Below, one piece after another: positions 1 through 9,181 of a DNA stretch of 64,000 nt. The DNA is from an uncultured Alphaproteobacteria bacterium (lineage in GTDB: Bacteria > Pseudomonadota > Alphaproteobacteria > UBA8366 > GCA-2717185): assembly GCA_943788635.1 (NCBI GenBank), contig CALSRA010000042.1:1-64000 (forward strand), written 5' to 3'. The notes under the pieces are model-generated. The model did no database searches. It was given only the letters and a program-made list of their open reading frames with translations, and was not told the origin of the DNA. The number at the start of each line of letters is the position of its first letter. Position 1 is the stretch's first letter. The position numbers and the translations under genes were made by a program.

Positions 1-50
1 TCCGCGTCAGTCGTCGTCAATTGCCGTGTCAGCCATTCGGGGTCCGCTCC

Positions 51-917
51 CTATCGTTCGAGTTTTTTCGCCAGACGGGCAAGCCATTCGTGCACAGCCG
101 CAACATCTGCCAGCCGGTACCGGGCATCGCTTTCGCGCTCCAGTCCGACACAATATCCGTACCCGCCAAGGGCCCGCACCGCCGTAAAACCGTATTCGTC
201 CGTTGTATCGTCCCCCAGGAAAACCGGGACACGTCCACTGAATGGCGCTTCCTCCATGAAGGCGCGTATCGCCGCCCCCTTGTCAGCACCTTCGGGCTTA
301 ATCTCGAACACCATCTTGCCATGCAGCAGGGCAAGGCCGGTCCGTCCGAAAAGCTGCTCCAGTATGAATGCGTGGACTTCGGATTCCAGTGCCGGCGCAG
401 CGCGATAATGAAGGGCAATGGTTCGCCCCTTGTCTTCCAGCAGCAAGCCCGGTCGGTCAGAAACAAACCCGGCCAGCACATCACGCAATGCTGTCAGGTC
501 ATACGCCAGGCCCGCACTCTCAATCGCCCCCTGGTACGAACGCCGTTCCATCCCATGCACCGCACCCACCGGCAGTGACAATCCCGAAAACAGGGAATCG
601 GCATTCGCCAGCGTTCGCCCCGTCACCAGCGCCAACGCCCCCCCAAGCTGCCCCGCGAGACGTTCGAGGGATTGCAGCAGCGCCGGCGGGACAGTGACAA
701 GTTCCGGCCGCTCGACGATTTCAAGCAACGTTCCGTCGATATCGAGAAATAATGCAAGGTTTTTCGGATTGTCCGGGACAGGCGCCGGCTGTTCGAATTG
801 CCGCCCATCATTCCCACGGGATACATCGGTTTTAGACTGGCACTGAATCGGCATCATCAGACAGCGAGACTTCCCGTTTGGATTCACATTGCGATGTATC
901 TCTCGGCAAAATGTCAC
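51..917 (-). CDS. otsB: Trehalose-phosphatase
   Basis: This HAD-superfamily phosphatase removes the phosphate from trehalose-6-phosphate, the last step of the OtsAB osmoprotectant route in the cytoplasm. The HAD nucleophile motif DIDGT lies near residues 59-63 (Asp59, Asp61), followed by the family's VTGR segment and a late GDD-TDE acid-loop motif. The longest frame begins with GTG at 917 behind an AGGAA box. It gives 288 aa, slightly longer than the usual 250-270, so the internal ATG at 857 is an alternative start. The expected partner otsA is not in the window; bases 1-50 hold no supportable gene. A divergent MFS gene starts 150 bp away. Confidence 0.9.
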   Translation of the reverse strand: MTFCREIHRNVNPNGKSRCLMMPIQCQSKTDVSRGNDGRQFEQPAPVPDNPKNLALFLDIDGTLLEIVERPELVTVPPALLQSLERLAGQLGGALALVTGRTLANADSLFSGLSLPVGAVHGMERRSYQGAIESAGLAYDLTALRDVLAGFVSDRPGLLLEDKGRTIALHYRAAPALESEVHAFILEQLFGRTGLALLHGKMVFEIKPEGADKGAAIRAFMEEAPFSGRVPVFLGDDTTDEYGFTAVRALGGYGYCVGLERESDARYRLADVAAVHEWLARLAKKLER

Positions 918-1067
918 GTTAATTCCTGCAAATCCAGTCGATTAGGAATTTTCATGCGCACTGGCATATAGTTCCGGTCCGCACGCCGGTCTCTAGCGAC
1001 ACTTTTCCGGTGGCATCCTTACATTGGCACCGGTATTCCCGGTGCCCTTTCATCCAGGAACTCGCAC

Positions 1068-2291
1068 ATGCTGGCCGCCTTCAGAGTCAGAAGTTTCCGC
1101 TTCCAGTGGCCGGCCGATCTGCTGACGTCCTGGGCGTTCGAAATGGAAACGCTCATCCTCGGCTGGTACGTCCTGGTTGAAACAGATTCCGTCGTATCGC
1201 TGGCACTGATCGGATCATTGCATTTCCTTGGCACGCTCGTCGCCCCCCTGATCGGCGTCGCCGGCGACAGGATCGGTCGGCGTGCCGTGATGTGCATGAT
1301 GCGAACGACTTATGCCGGTCTTGCTGTCGCAATGATGGTTTTCGGCCTGACGGATACGCTGACCCCCAACCATGTCTTCGCCATCGCCTTCCTGGCCGGA
1401 CTGGTGCGGCCATCCGACATTTCCATGCGGAATGCGCTGATTGGTGATTCCATGCCGCCGGGTGGCCTGACAAATGCCATGGGCCTGTCCCGCACAACGC
1501 AGGATTCCGCGCGCGTTGCCGGCGCACTGCTTGGCGCCGGGCTGCTATCGACCCTGGGTATCGGCCCGTCTTATATCGCGATCGCCGGGTTTTACGCCGC
1601 CAGCCTGGCACTCACCTTTGGCGTGACCCGGTACCGTCCCGGTGCGGAGCCGAACGAGGCGGATGGATCACCTGCCAAACCGGTGATGTCGCCCTGGCGC
1701 GACCTGCTGGACGGCATCGTCTATTGCTGGCAAACGCCGAAAGTCCTGGCGCTGATGATTCTGGCGTTTCTGGTCAATCTGTGCGGTTACCCGGTAACGC
1801 ACGGACTGCTGGGCTATGTCGCCCGGGACATCTATCAGCTCGACGCAAACGGCTTTGGACGCATTGTCGCGTATTTCGCTGTCGGCGCCCTGGCCGGGTC
1901 CCTGACGATGGCCTGGCTGGGCACCCCGCGGCGCCCGGAACGATTCACCCTGATGAACATTTTCGCCTGGTTCGCACTGGTTATCGTGTTCGGCTTCGTC
2001 ACCGACGAGGCCATCGGCTGCGCCGTCCTGGTCCTCATCGGGGTGACCCAGGGCGTCTCGATGATTTCACTTGCAGTCACGCTCCTGACGACGGTCGCCC
2101 CCCGCTTCCGGGGCTGCATCATGGGGGTGCGAATGCTCGTCGTTTACGGGCTGCCGGTCGGGCTGATGGCATCGGGAAGCATCATCGAGGCAATCGGCTT
2201 TCCGGCAACGCTGACCATCTATGGCGTTACCGGTATCGTGTTGAGTATGCTGGTTGCCATTTATTACCGGGCGTCCCTCTGGCATCAGTAA
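1068..2291 (+). CDS. MFS transporter
   Basis: A major facilitator superfamily permease of 407 aa with about twelve hydrophobic segments and the loop 2-3 signature GDRIGRR near residues 65-71. MFS proteins move small solutes by ion symport or antiport across the inner membrane; the substrate cannot be read from the sequence. It has the look of the MFS_3 (enterobactin exporter/EntS-like) subgroup, but this is weak. The start follows an AGGAA box 9 nt upstream. The next gene, a quinone oxidoreductase, lies 30 bp downstream on the same strand, so co-transcription is possible. Confidence 0.8.
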   Translation: MLAAFRVRSFRFQWPADLLTSWAFEMETLILGWYVLVETDSVVSLALIGSLHFLGTLVAPLIGVAGDRIGRRAVMCMMRTTYAGLAVAMMVFGLTDTLTPNHVFAIAFLAGLVRPSDISMRNALIGDSMPPGGLTNAMGLSRTTQDSARVAGALLGAGLLSTLGIGPSYIAIAGFYAASLALTFGVTRYRPGAEPNEADGSPAKPVMSPWRDLLDGIVYCWQTPKVLALMILAFLVNLCGYPVTHGLLGYVARDIYQLDANGFGRIVAYFAVGALAGSLTMAWLGTPRRPERFTLMNIFAWFALVIVFGFVTDEAIGCAVLVLIGVTQGVSMISLAVTLLTTVAPRFRGCIMGVRMLVVYGLPVGLMASGSIIEAIGFPATLTIYGVTGIVLSMLVAIYYRASLWHQ

Positions 2292-2321
2292 AAGCCGCCC
2301 GCACAATCAGGAGACTGCTGA

Positions 2322-3293
2322 ATGCGTGCCATGATTTGCAAGGACTGGGGTTCCGTTGAGGATCTGACCCTGGAGGATGTCCCGCCGCCGGTTCCCGGAG
2401 ACGACGACATCCTGATCGAGATCGCTGCCGTGGCAGCCAATTTCGCGGATGCAATCATGATTTCCGGCAAGTACCAGACCAAGCCGGAGCGGCCCTTCAG
2501 CCCCGGACTGGAAGCTTCCGGCACCGTTCTGGCCTGCGGCAAGGACGTCACCAACTGCAAGCCCGGTGACCGGGTCATGGCAATGCTCGCCTATGGCGGC
2601 TATGCGGAACAGGCGCTGGCCAAACCCGGCGACACCTTTGTCATCCCCGACGCGATGTCGTTCGAGGACGCGGCGACTTTCCCGGTCGCCTATATGTCCA
2701 GCCATGTGGCAATTCGCTGGGAAGGCCGCCTGCAACCCGGCGAAACCATGCTGGTTCTGGGCGCCGCCGGCGGCGTCGGCCTGACCGCGGTGGAAATCGG
2801 CAAGGCGATGGGTGCACGCGTTATCGCTGGTGCGAGTTCGCCGGAAAAACTGGCAGCCGCCGCAGAACACGGCGCCGATGACGGTATCGATTACAGCAAG
2901 AAATCCCTGAAAGACCGGGTTATGGAACTGACGGACGGCAAGGGCGTCGATGTCTGTTTCGACCCCATCGGTGGCGACCTGTTCGATTCCGCCCTGTCGT
3001 CGCTCGGTTGGGGCGGTCGTATACTGCTGGTCGGTTTCGTCGGCGGCATCCCGCAAATTCCCGCCAACCGCTTGCTGGTCAAAAATCGGGCCGCGCATGG
3101 CAGTTCGCTGCGCCATTTTCGCTGGAACCAGCCGGACAAACTACGCCAGAGTGTCGATGAGCTGTTCGGCTGGTATGAAGAAGGCAAGCTGCACCCGTTG
3201 GTCACCCATCGCCTGCCACTGGAAAAGACCGTCGAGGCAATCGGGATGCTGACCGGCCGCAAGGCGCATGGCAAAATCATCGTGACGCCCTGA
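2322..3293 (+). CDS. NADPH:quinone oxidoreductase family protein (zinc-independent MDR)
   Basis: A medium-chain dehydrogenase/reductase of 323 aa. The N-terminal GroES-like half carries the GDRVMAM region near residues 82-88. The Rossmann half shows the nucleotide-binding run GAAGGVGLTAVE around residues 147-158, typical of quinone oxidoreductases and enoyl reductases. The structural cysteine cluster of zinc alcohol dehydrogenases is absent, so NADPH-dependent reduction of a quinone or alpha,beta-unsaturated carbonyl is likely. The start has an AGGAG box. It precedes a crotonase by 22 bp, suggesting a short catabolic operon with it. Confidence 0.85.
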   Translation: MRAMICKDWGSVEDLTLEDVPPPVPGDDDILIEIAAVAANFADAIMISGKYQTKPERPFSPGLEASGTVLACGKDVTNCKPGDRVMAMLAYGGYAEQALAKPGDTFVIPDAMSFEDAATFPVAYMSSHVAIRWEGRLQPGETMLVLGAAGGVGLTAVEIGKAMGARVIAGASSPEKLAAAAEHGADDGIDYSKKSLKDRVMELTDGKGVDVCFDPIGGDLFDSALSSLGWGGRILLVGFVGGIPQIPANRLLVKNRAAHGSSLRHFRWNQPDKLRQSVDELFGWYEEGKLHPLVTHRLPLEKTVEAIGMLTGRKAHGKIIVTP

Positions 3294-3315
3294 CACAGCG
3301 GCAAGGAACCAGCCT

Positions 3316-4071
3316 ATGGAAATCCGACTGACCGAGCACGGCGATCATATCGCCATCATCACGATCGATAACCAGCCACGCCGCAATGCCATGACACGGG
3401 ATATGATCGGGGATCTGGCCAACCTGTGGGACCGGCTGGAAACGTCCCATCACCGCTGCATCATCCTTACCGGTGCCGGGGACCGCGCCTTCAGTTCCGG
3501 TGCTGACCTTGGCGGCGACCTCAGTGCCTCGCCCGAACTGGCGCGGGCGATCAATCGCGGGCTGCTGAAAACCCACCCCTACCGGAAGCCCATTGTCGCC
3601 GCCGTCAATGGCGACTGTGTCGCCGGCGGGCTGGAACTGCTGCTGTCGACCGATATTCGCGCCGCCTCGCCCAACGCCCGGTTTGGTTTACCGGAGGTGA
3701 AATGGTCGATTTATCCTTTTGGCGGGTCAACATCGAAACTGGCACAGCAGATCGGCTATGTGCACGCCATGGATTTGCTGCTGACGGCAGAATTGATCTC
3801 CGCTGAAACAGCAACCGAACGGGGCCTGGTCAACCAGGTCGTTCCCGCGGACCAGTTGATGGACTGGGCCATCGCCAAGGCGGAAACCATCGCCGCAAAC
3901 AGCCCGTCCGCGGTGCAGGCCGTAAAATGGCAGATGAGCTCAACCGTCGCCGATCACGCCATATCGCGCGAGACGATGGACCAGGAACTGGGCGACGACG
4001 TCCGCGGCGGACCGCATTTCGACGAAGGCGTTGCGGCGTTTCTGGAAAAACGCCAGCCACGCTACGAATAA
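3316..4071 (+). CDS. Enoyl-CoA hydratase/isomerase family protein
   Basis: A crotonase-fold protein of 251 aa. The first oxyanion-hole region (SSGADLGG, near residues 56-63) and the second (NGDCVAGGLEL, near 97-107) are both present. Of the two hydratase glutamates, the first is kept in FGLPEVKW, while the second position appears to be Asp (AMDLLL). Activity could therefore be hydratase, isomerase or another crotonase reaction on an acyl-CoA. It follows the quinone oxidoreductase closely and converges on an acyl-CoA synthetase gene only 6 bp away, so a shared acyl-CoA pathway is plausible but not proven. Confidence 0.85.
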   Translation: MEIRLTEHGDHIAIITIDNQPRRNAMTRDMIGDLANLWDRLETSHHRCIILTGAGDRAFSSGADLGGDLSASPELARAINRGLLKTHPYRKPIVAAVNGDCVAGGLELLLSTDIRAASPNARFGLPEVKWSIYPFGGSTSKLAQQIGYVHAMDLLLTAELISAETATERGLVNQVVPADQLMDWAIAKAETIAANSPSAVQAVKWQMSSTVADHAISRETMDQELGDDVRGGPHFDEGVAAFLEKRQPRYE

Positions 4072-4077
4072 CGCCGC

Positions 4078-5655
4078 TCAGTCTTCCTGAAAAAACGCGC
4101 CCAGTCGGTTCTTCTGCAGCTTTCCGGTAGACGTCAGCGGCAATTCGGCCACGGAAACGAACCGGTAGTGGCGCGGCACCTTGTAGGCGGCCAGCGTCTT
4201 GCGGCACCAGGCAATCAGGTCATCCGGGTCCGGCGGCGCACCATTTTTCAATACAATGACCGCCGCTACGGCTTCATCCAGTCGTGTATCGGGAATCCCG
4301 GTCACCCAGGCCTGTTCGATGGAATCATGCTGTATCAGAACCTTCTCGACCTCCGCGGGAGCCACGTTGATGCCGCCTGTCTTGACCAGTTCCTTGATCC
4401 GGCCGTGGAAGGTCAGATAACCATCCGCGTCCATCGCCCCCAGATCACCGCTATGCATCCAGCCTTCCGCATCGAAGGTTTCGGCAGTGCGTACAGGGTC
4501 GTTGAGGTAACCGGGCGTCACATTGCCCCGAATCACGATTTCACCCAGTTCATCCGCCGGCAGCACAATCCCGCTTTCAGGATCGACAATCCGGATTACC
4601 GATCCAACCAGCGCCTGACCGGAACAGCGCAACCGCCGTTCCAACGGGTCATGCGCGTCGATCACCGCTGAATTGCCATAGCCTTCGGTCAAACCGTACA
4701 CGTTGCAGATTTCACGGACCCCAAGATCGACAATCCGCTGGATCTGTTCCGGTGTGCCGATCGTGGCCCCCGTGCGCAAGGACCCCAGGTCGCGATTTTT
4801 CCTGTCCGGGTGAGCTTCCATCGCCAGCGCCATTGTCGGCATGCCGTAAAAAACCGAGCAGCGCTCGGTCTCGATCAACCGCAATGCTTCCCCCGCATCG
4901 AAATGGTGTTGCAACACAACGGTGCCGCCATGGGTCATCACCGTGAACAGTGCGTTGACGCAGGAAAACGACCAGAACAGCGAGACCGCAAGCCATAGCC
5001 GATCCTCCGGCGTCAGATGCATGCGCTCGCCGATTGACCACATGTTGTCGATCAGCCCGCAATGCAGCAGCGGCACGCCTTTCGGCGTCGAGGTCGAACC
5101 GGACGTATAAAGAATACAAGCCGTATCCCCTGTTTCCGGAACATTGGCTGCCAGCGCCGCATTGGAGACATCGGCACCCAGCGACGGCAACGCTGCAAGG
5201 CAGATCCTGCTGTCCGATTCAGCGCCATCGGCGGTAATCACCCGCGACAGGCAATCAATTCCCTGATCGGCGCTTGCGATACCGGCCAGCACGTCGTCCA
5301 GCGCCTTATCGCGGATACGCTCTTCGGCCACCAGCAAGGCGACATCGGCGTGCCTGATCTGATAGGCCAGTTCCGGTGGCGTGGCCCAGGTATTCAACGC
5401 CACGACCTCGGCCCCCAGAGACATTGCGGCGAAATAGGCAATCAACCATTCATGCCGGTTGTCCATCAGGATCGCCATACGGCTGCCACGGCGCATCCCC
5501 AGCGCATACAGGCCCTTGGCATGCCCAAGAACAGTTTGCTGGAATTCTGAGTAGGTGAAACGGAATTCGCCATCGATAACGAATTCCCGATCCGGGTACC
5601 GACCGGCCATTTCGGCCAGCAGGTCAGGCGTTGTGCGACTTACAGGTTTGTCCAT
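4078..5655 (-). CDS. AMP-binding acyl-CoA synthetase
   Basis: A 525-aa adenylate-forming enzyme that activates a carboxylic acid to its acyl-CoA via an acyl-AMP. Visible motifs in order are the P-loop YTSGSTSTPKG (near residue 205), the GLTEGYGN A5 motif, the HSGDLG ATP-ribose motif, the hinge region HGRIKELVKTGG, and the C-terminal catalytic lysine in TSTGKLQKN. Length and order match fatty- or aryl-acid CoA ligases. The substrate is not readable. It is convergent with the crotonase and precedes a dienelactone hydrolase gene 80 bp upstream on the same strand. Confidence 0.9.
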   Translation of the reverse strand: MDKPVSRTTPDLLAEMAGRYPDREFVIDGEFRFTYSEFQQTVLGHAKGLYALGMRRGSRMAILMDNRHEWLIAYFAAMSLGAEVVALNTWATPPELAYQIRHADVALLVAEERIRDKALDDVLAGIASADQGIDCLSRVITADGAESDSRICLAALPSLGADVSNAALAANVPETGDTACILYTSGSTSTPKGVPLLHCGLIDNMWSIGERMHLTPEDRLWLAVSLFWSFSCVNALFTVMTHGGTVVLQHHFDAGEALRLIETERCSVFYGMPTMALAMEAHPDRKNRDLGSLRTGATIGTPEQIQRIVDLGVREICNVYGLTEGYGNSAVIDAHDPLERRLRCSGQALVGSVIRIVDPESGIVLPADELGEIVIRGNVTPGYLNDPVRTAETFDAEGWMHSGDLGAMDADGYLTFHGRIKELVKTGGINVAPAEVEKVLIQHDSIEQAWVTGIPDTRLDEAVAAVIVLKNGAPPDPDDLIAWCRKTLAAYKVPRHYRFVSVAELPLTSTGKLQKNRLGAFFQED

Positions 5656-5735
5656 TTAATATGTGGTCCGCTTATAGAAAACCCATCACTTCAGCGCGAA
5701 CATGCATCCGCCCCTGTCGTGACCGACGTAACAGG

Positions 5736-6434
5736 CTAACCCAGTTCCTTTGCCAGAAAGGCCAGCGTGCGTTCCCGGGCTATATGGGCGCATTCTTCGT
5801 GGAACGGCGGGTAGCCGAACCGGTTGAACCCGTGATCCGCGCCTTCGTATTCATGAATGGTCACATTCGGCTTGCCGTCCAGATGCGTATGGATATCGCG
5901 CAGCATGTCAGGCGGAATCCGCGTATCCAGTTCGCCGAAATGCAGCAACAGCGGACCGGTAATGTTATCCGCCTCGTCATAGTGATTGTTCAACTGAACT
6001 GAATAATACCCGACCCCGGCATCCAGAACCTTGCGGGACATCCCCAGATAGACAAGCTTGCCCCCCAGACAGAAACCAACCGACCCGACGCGGCCAGCGC
6101 AGTTTTCCTGCCCCCGCAGCCAGTCGACGCAACAACCCAGATCCTCCATCGATTTGTCCAGGTCGAGCGAAAAGCCCATTTCACGCCCCTGCTGCTGCCC
6201 TTCCGGTGTGTAGTCCAGATAGGTCCCCGGCGCTTCACGCCAGTAAATATCCGGCGCGATACAAACGTAACCGTCTTCGGCATAGCCATCCGCAACGGCC
6301 CGAACCCAGTGATTGGAATTATAGATTTCCGGCAGGATAACGAGGCCTGGTCCCGCACCGCTTGCCGGGCTGGCCAGATAGGCCTCGAACTGCCCACCAT
6401 CCTTCGAATCGATTTGAACCATCTCTCCTGACAT
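5736..6434 (-). CDS. Dienelactone hydrolase family protein
   Basis: An alpha/beta hydrolase of 232 aa in the carboxymethylenebutenolidase family. The nucleophile elbow reads GFCLGG with cysteine, as in true dienelactone hydrolases, and the catalytic histidine lies in GADHGFNRF near the C-terminus. An aspartate is available in ELDTRIPP. Family members hydrolyse dienelactones in chloroaromatic degradation or related esters. A GGGAG box precedes the ATG by about 10 nt. The gene lies upstream of and in line with the acyl-CoA synthetase, so they may share a transcript. Confidence 0.88.
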   Translation of the reverse strand: MSGEMVQIDSKDGGQFEAYLASPASGAGPGLVILPEIYNSNHWVRAVADGYAEDGYVCIAPDIYWREAPGTYLDYTPEGQQQGREMGFSLDLDKSMEDLGCCVDWLRGQENCAGRVGSVGFCLGGKLVYLGMSRKVLDAGVGYYSVQLNNHYDEADNITGPLLLHFGELDTRIPPDMLRDIHTHLDGKPNVTIHEYEGADHGFNRFGYPPFHEECAHIARERTLAFLAKELG

Positions 6435-6763
6435 TGCCGAATTCTCCCTGAACGACCTTCACATACCCCATCGTGCCCGTTCCGAAACGATGGGGCAACT
6501 CCACCACTTCCAGACCGGCATGAAGGGATATATCCTGCCACCGCCTGAACAAGCCCTCGTAAATTCCGGATTGTGAGACCACGTAAAGTAAATGAAAAGG
6601 GATTGACCCTATAGTGCGGTCCCCGCCAACCACTGCTGCTGGCGAGACATTGCACTGACCGGGGATATTGCCCTTGCACCGCCAGCAAAAAATAAGCAGA
6701 CATAATCAAACCGGAAGCCTTCCGGTTACGAAGATGTCGCCAATTGAAGGTACGATCTGAAAA
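6435..6763 (+). other. Intergenic region with stem-loops upstream of the TerC-type gene
   Basis: This 329-bp divergent spacer carries no gene I can support. It contains a perfect 9-bp stem (CCCCATCGT at 6466-6474, ACGATGGGG at 6487-6495), a weaker TCCCCG/CGGGGA pairing (6620-6625 with 6660-6665), and a perfect 8-bp hairpin AACCGGAA-GCC-TTCCGGTT (6709-6727) about 36 bp before the downstream ATG. None is followed by a T-run, so a terminator is unlikely. TerC/YjbE-family genes are often under the manganese-sensing yybP-ykoY riboswitch, but its conserved GGGGAGUAG core is not seen here. Confidence 0.4.
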
Positions 6764-7402
6764 ATGAATGTCGACTCGTTGCTTGATCTTTTACTGACCT
6801 TCGACATCCATGCGTTCACAAAGATCGTATTTATCGATCTGGTCATGTCTGGCGACAATGCGATTATCATTGGCTTGGCCGCCGCCGGGCTGCCGCCTGA
6901 ATTGCGACGGCGCGCCATCTTCTTCGGCATCATCGTGGCAACTGTCCTGCGGATATTCTTCTCCGCAATCACCTATCAGCTTCTCAGTATTATCGGCCTG
7001 ACCCTGGCCGGCGGGCTTCTGCTGCTATGGGTCGCATATAAGATGTGGCAGGAACTTAGGTCCATACAGCACGAAGAGAGCCTGCCCGAAGGTGCGGAAA
7101 ACCCGGCACCAAAGACAATCCGCAGCGCGATGATCAGCATTATTATCGCCGACGTATCCATGTCGCTGGACAACGTTCTTGCGGTCGCGGGCGCCGCGCA
7201 TGGAGCACCGGGAATGCTGATTTTCGGGCTGGTGCTGTCGGTTGCGCTCATGGCATTCGCCGCGAATTACATCGCTGTCCTTCTCGAAAAGCATCGCTGG
7301 CTGGCCTATACCGGCCTCGCCGTTGTCGGCTACGTCGCCCTGGAAATGATCTGGCGTGGCTCGCACGAAGTGTATGGTGCAACCGCCGGAGTGCTTTTCT
7401 GA
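6764..7402 (+). CDS. TerC/YjbE family integral membrane protein
   Basis: A 212-aa polytopic membrane protein with about six to seven hydrophobic segments. The paired acidic motifs of the TerC family are present: SGDNAII near residues 29-35 and SLDNVLA in the second half. The family includes manganese exporters such as MntP-like Alx/TerC proteins, and YjbE members are commonly linked to metal riboswitches, so divalent-metal (manganese) export across the inner membrane is the best guess. The leader contains several stem-loops but no clear known riboswitch. The protein resembles the short, single-domain YjbE type. Confidence 0.82.
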   Translation: MNVDSLLDLLLTFDIHAFTKIVFIDLVMSGDNAIIIGLAAAGLPPELRRRAIFFGIIVATVLRIFFSAITYQLLSIIGLTLAGGLLLLWVAYKMWQELRSIQHEESLPEGAENPAPKTIRSAMISIIIADVSMSLDNVLAVAGAAHGAPGMLIFGLVLSVALMAFAANYIAVLLEKHRWLAYTGLAVVGYVALEMIWRGSHEVYGATAGVLF

Positions 7403-7457
7403 CGCCGAATAATCCGGCAGGATTGGCACCGGACCAAACCATTACTGCGAGGCCGCC

Positions 7458-8798
7458 ATGCCGATGATTACCGACCAGTCCCCAATTACCTTTTCCGACC
7501 CCTTGCCGGAAGAAGTCGACGTACTGGTTATTGGCGCCGGGGTCGCAGGGACCGCCACCGCATTTTTCCTCGCTGAACGTGGCATGAAGGTTCTGCTTTG
7601 CGACAAAGGCCGTGTCGCGGGCGAACAATCGAGCCGCAACTGGGGCTGGATCCGCCAACAGGGCAGAGACGCCGCCGAACTGCCGATCATGATGGAATCA
7701 AACCGTATCTGGCGGGGACTGGCAGAAAAAACCGGCGAACCTGATCTTGCCTTCACCCAGGGCGGCACGGTGCACCTGGCCGACAACGCCGCCAGTCTGG
7801 CGAAGCTGGAAACATTCTATGACGTCGCGAAGCAGCACCAGCTCGACACGAAAATGCTGACCCCGGCGGATATTCAGGAGCGCTACCCGAATATCGGCGG
7901 CGACTGGGTCGGCGGCATGATTACCGAAAGCGATGGCCGCGGCGAACCCTTCGTCGCCATTCCGGCACTGGCCCGGGCCGCGAAACGTCTGGGCGTGAAT
8001 ATTATCGAAGCCTGCGCGGTCCGCACCCTGGATATCGAAGGTGGCAGGGTCACCGGTGCTGTCACCGAAAAAGGCCGCGTGCGCTGCAGTCAGGTGGTAC
8101 TGGCCGGCGGTGCCTGGTCAACGCATTTCGCCGCGAATGCCGGCATCAACCTGCCCCAGCTCGCCATACGATCCACCGTCGCCCGGACAGAGCCCGGGCC
8201 GGAACTTTACACAAGCAACTTCCGCACCCCCGGACTTTGTGTACGCCGACGCGCGGATGGCGGCTACACGGTTACCAGCGGCGACCTGATCGAGCATTAT
8301 CTTTCGCCGAAGTCCTTCAAGTATTTCACCAAATATTTCAACCTCCTCAAAGTTTCCGCTTCCGATGTCCGCATTCGGCTGGGCGCCCCCAAAGGTTATC
8401 CGGGGGCATGGGGCATGCCAACCCGCTGGACGGCGGAAGAAATCAGCCCCTTCGAAAGAATGCGGGTCGTCAATCCGGAACCATCGCCGGTTGTCATGCG
8501 CCGTATCCGGGAACGGATGCCCGTGCGCTTCCCCGAACTGAAAGACCTGAAAATCGCCGAATCCTGGGCCGGGATGATTGATGTGACACCCGATGCTGTC
8601 CCCACCCTGGGCGAAGACAGCACAACAAAGGGGCTGTTCATCGCAACCGGGTTGAGCGGGCATGGATTCGGCATCGGCCCGGCTATCGGCCGGATTATGG
8701 CCGACCTCGTTTCCGGGCGCGATCCGGGACATGACCTCACCCGGTTCCGGGCCGGGCGTTTCTTCGACGGCAGTCAGATCGTGCCGGGGCCATATTGA
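7458..8798 (+). CDS. FAD-dependent oxidoreductase (DAO family)
   Basis: A 446-aa flavoprotein of the glycine/D-amino-acid oxidase type. The FAD-binding dinucleotide motif GAGVAGTATAFFLAERG lies near residues 23-39 and the C-terminal FAD contact GLSGHGFGIGP near 398-408. Such enzymes oxidise secondary or tertiary amines or D-amino acids; the exact substrate is not readable. Two ATG codons (7458 and 7464) are possible starts. The DUF952 gene starts 10 bp downstream on the same strand. Confidence 0.85.
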   Translation: MPMITDQSPITFSDPLPEEVDVLVIGAGVAGTATAFFLAERGMKVLLCDKGRVAGEQSSRNWGWIRQQGRDAAELPIMMESNRIWRGLAEKTGEPDLAFTQGGTVHLADNAASLAKLETFYDVAKQHQLDTKMLTPADIQERYPNIGGDWVGGMITESDGRGEPFVAIPALARAAKRLGVNIIEACAVRTLDIEGGRVTGAVTEKGRVRCSQVVLAGGAWSTHFAANAGINLPQLAIRSTVARTEPGPELYTSNFRTPGLCVRRRADGGYTVTSGDLIEHYLSPKSFKYFTKYFNLLKVSASDVRIRLGAPKGYPGAWGMPTRWTAEEISPFERMRVVNPEPSPVVMRRIRERMPVRFPELKDLKIAESWAGMIDVTPDAVPTLGEDSTTKGLFIATGLSGHGFGIGPAIGRIMADLVSGRDPGHDLTRFRAGRFFDGSQIVPGPY

Positions 8799-8808
8799 AG
8801 GACCACAA

Positions 8809-9156
8809 ATGACCGATACGATTATCTACAAGATCTGCACGGCCGAGGAATGGGCGGATGCCGAACGTCAGGGCACGTTCACCGGCAGCCCCGTCGATAT
8901 CGCCGATGGGTTCATCCATTTTTCCACGGCGCAACAAGCCCGGGAAACGGCGCGGCGACACTTTGCCGGCAAGACCGGGCTGGTTCTGGTGGCAATCGAC
9001 ACACAAAAACTGTCGGCGGAAATTCGCTGGGAGGAATCACGGGGCGGCGACCTGTTTCCCCATCTCTATACGCCTCTCCCAACGGCGGCGGCGATAGAGG
9101 TCATCCCGCTACCACTGGAAAACGGCGTTCACGTCTTCCCCGATTCCCTGCGCTGA
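8809..9156 (+). CDS. DUF952 domain protein
   Basis: A 115-aa soluble protein matching the DUF952 pattern: an N-terminal YKICTAEEW segment, the conserved DGFIHFSTAQQ stretch near residues 29-39, and a late RWEES plus FPHLYTPLP. The biochemical role of the family is not established. The longer frame that overlaps the preceding oxidoreductase was rejected in favour of the ATG at 8809, which gives the canonical DUF952 N-terminus and lies 10 bp after the oxidoreductase stop. It is probably the second gene of that transcript. Confidence 0.85.
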   Translation: MTDTIIYKICTAEEWADAERQGTFTGSPVDIADGFIHFSTAQQARETARRHFAGKTGLVLVAIDTQKLSAEIRWEESRGGDLFPHLYTPLPTAAAIEVIPLPLENGVHVFPDSLR

Positions 9157-9181
9157 ACATTAACGGAGCAAGCAGATCATC

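Noticed and set aside
6590-6760. Manganese riboswitch of the yybP-ykoY type before the TerC gene
   Set aside because: The conserved GGGGAGUAG core and the paired CAUA/GACC elements could not be found on the + strand.
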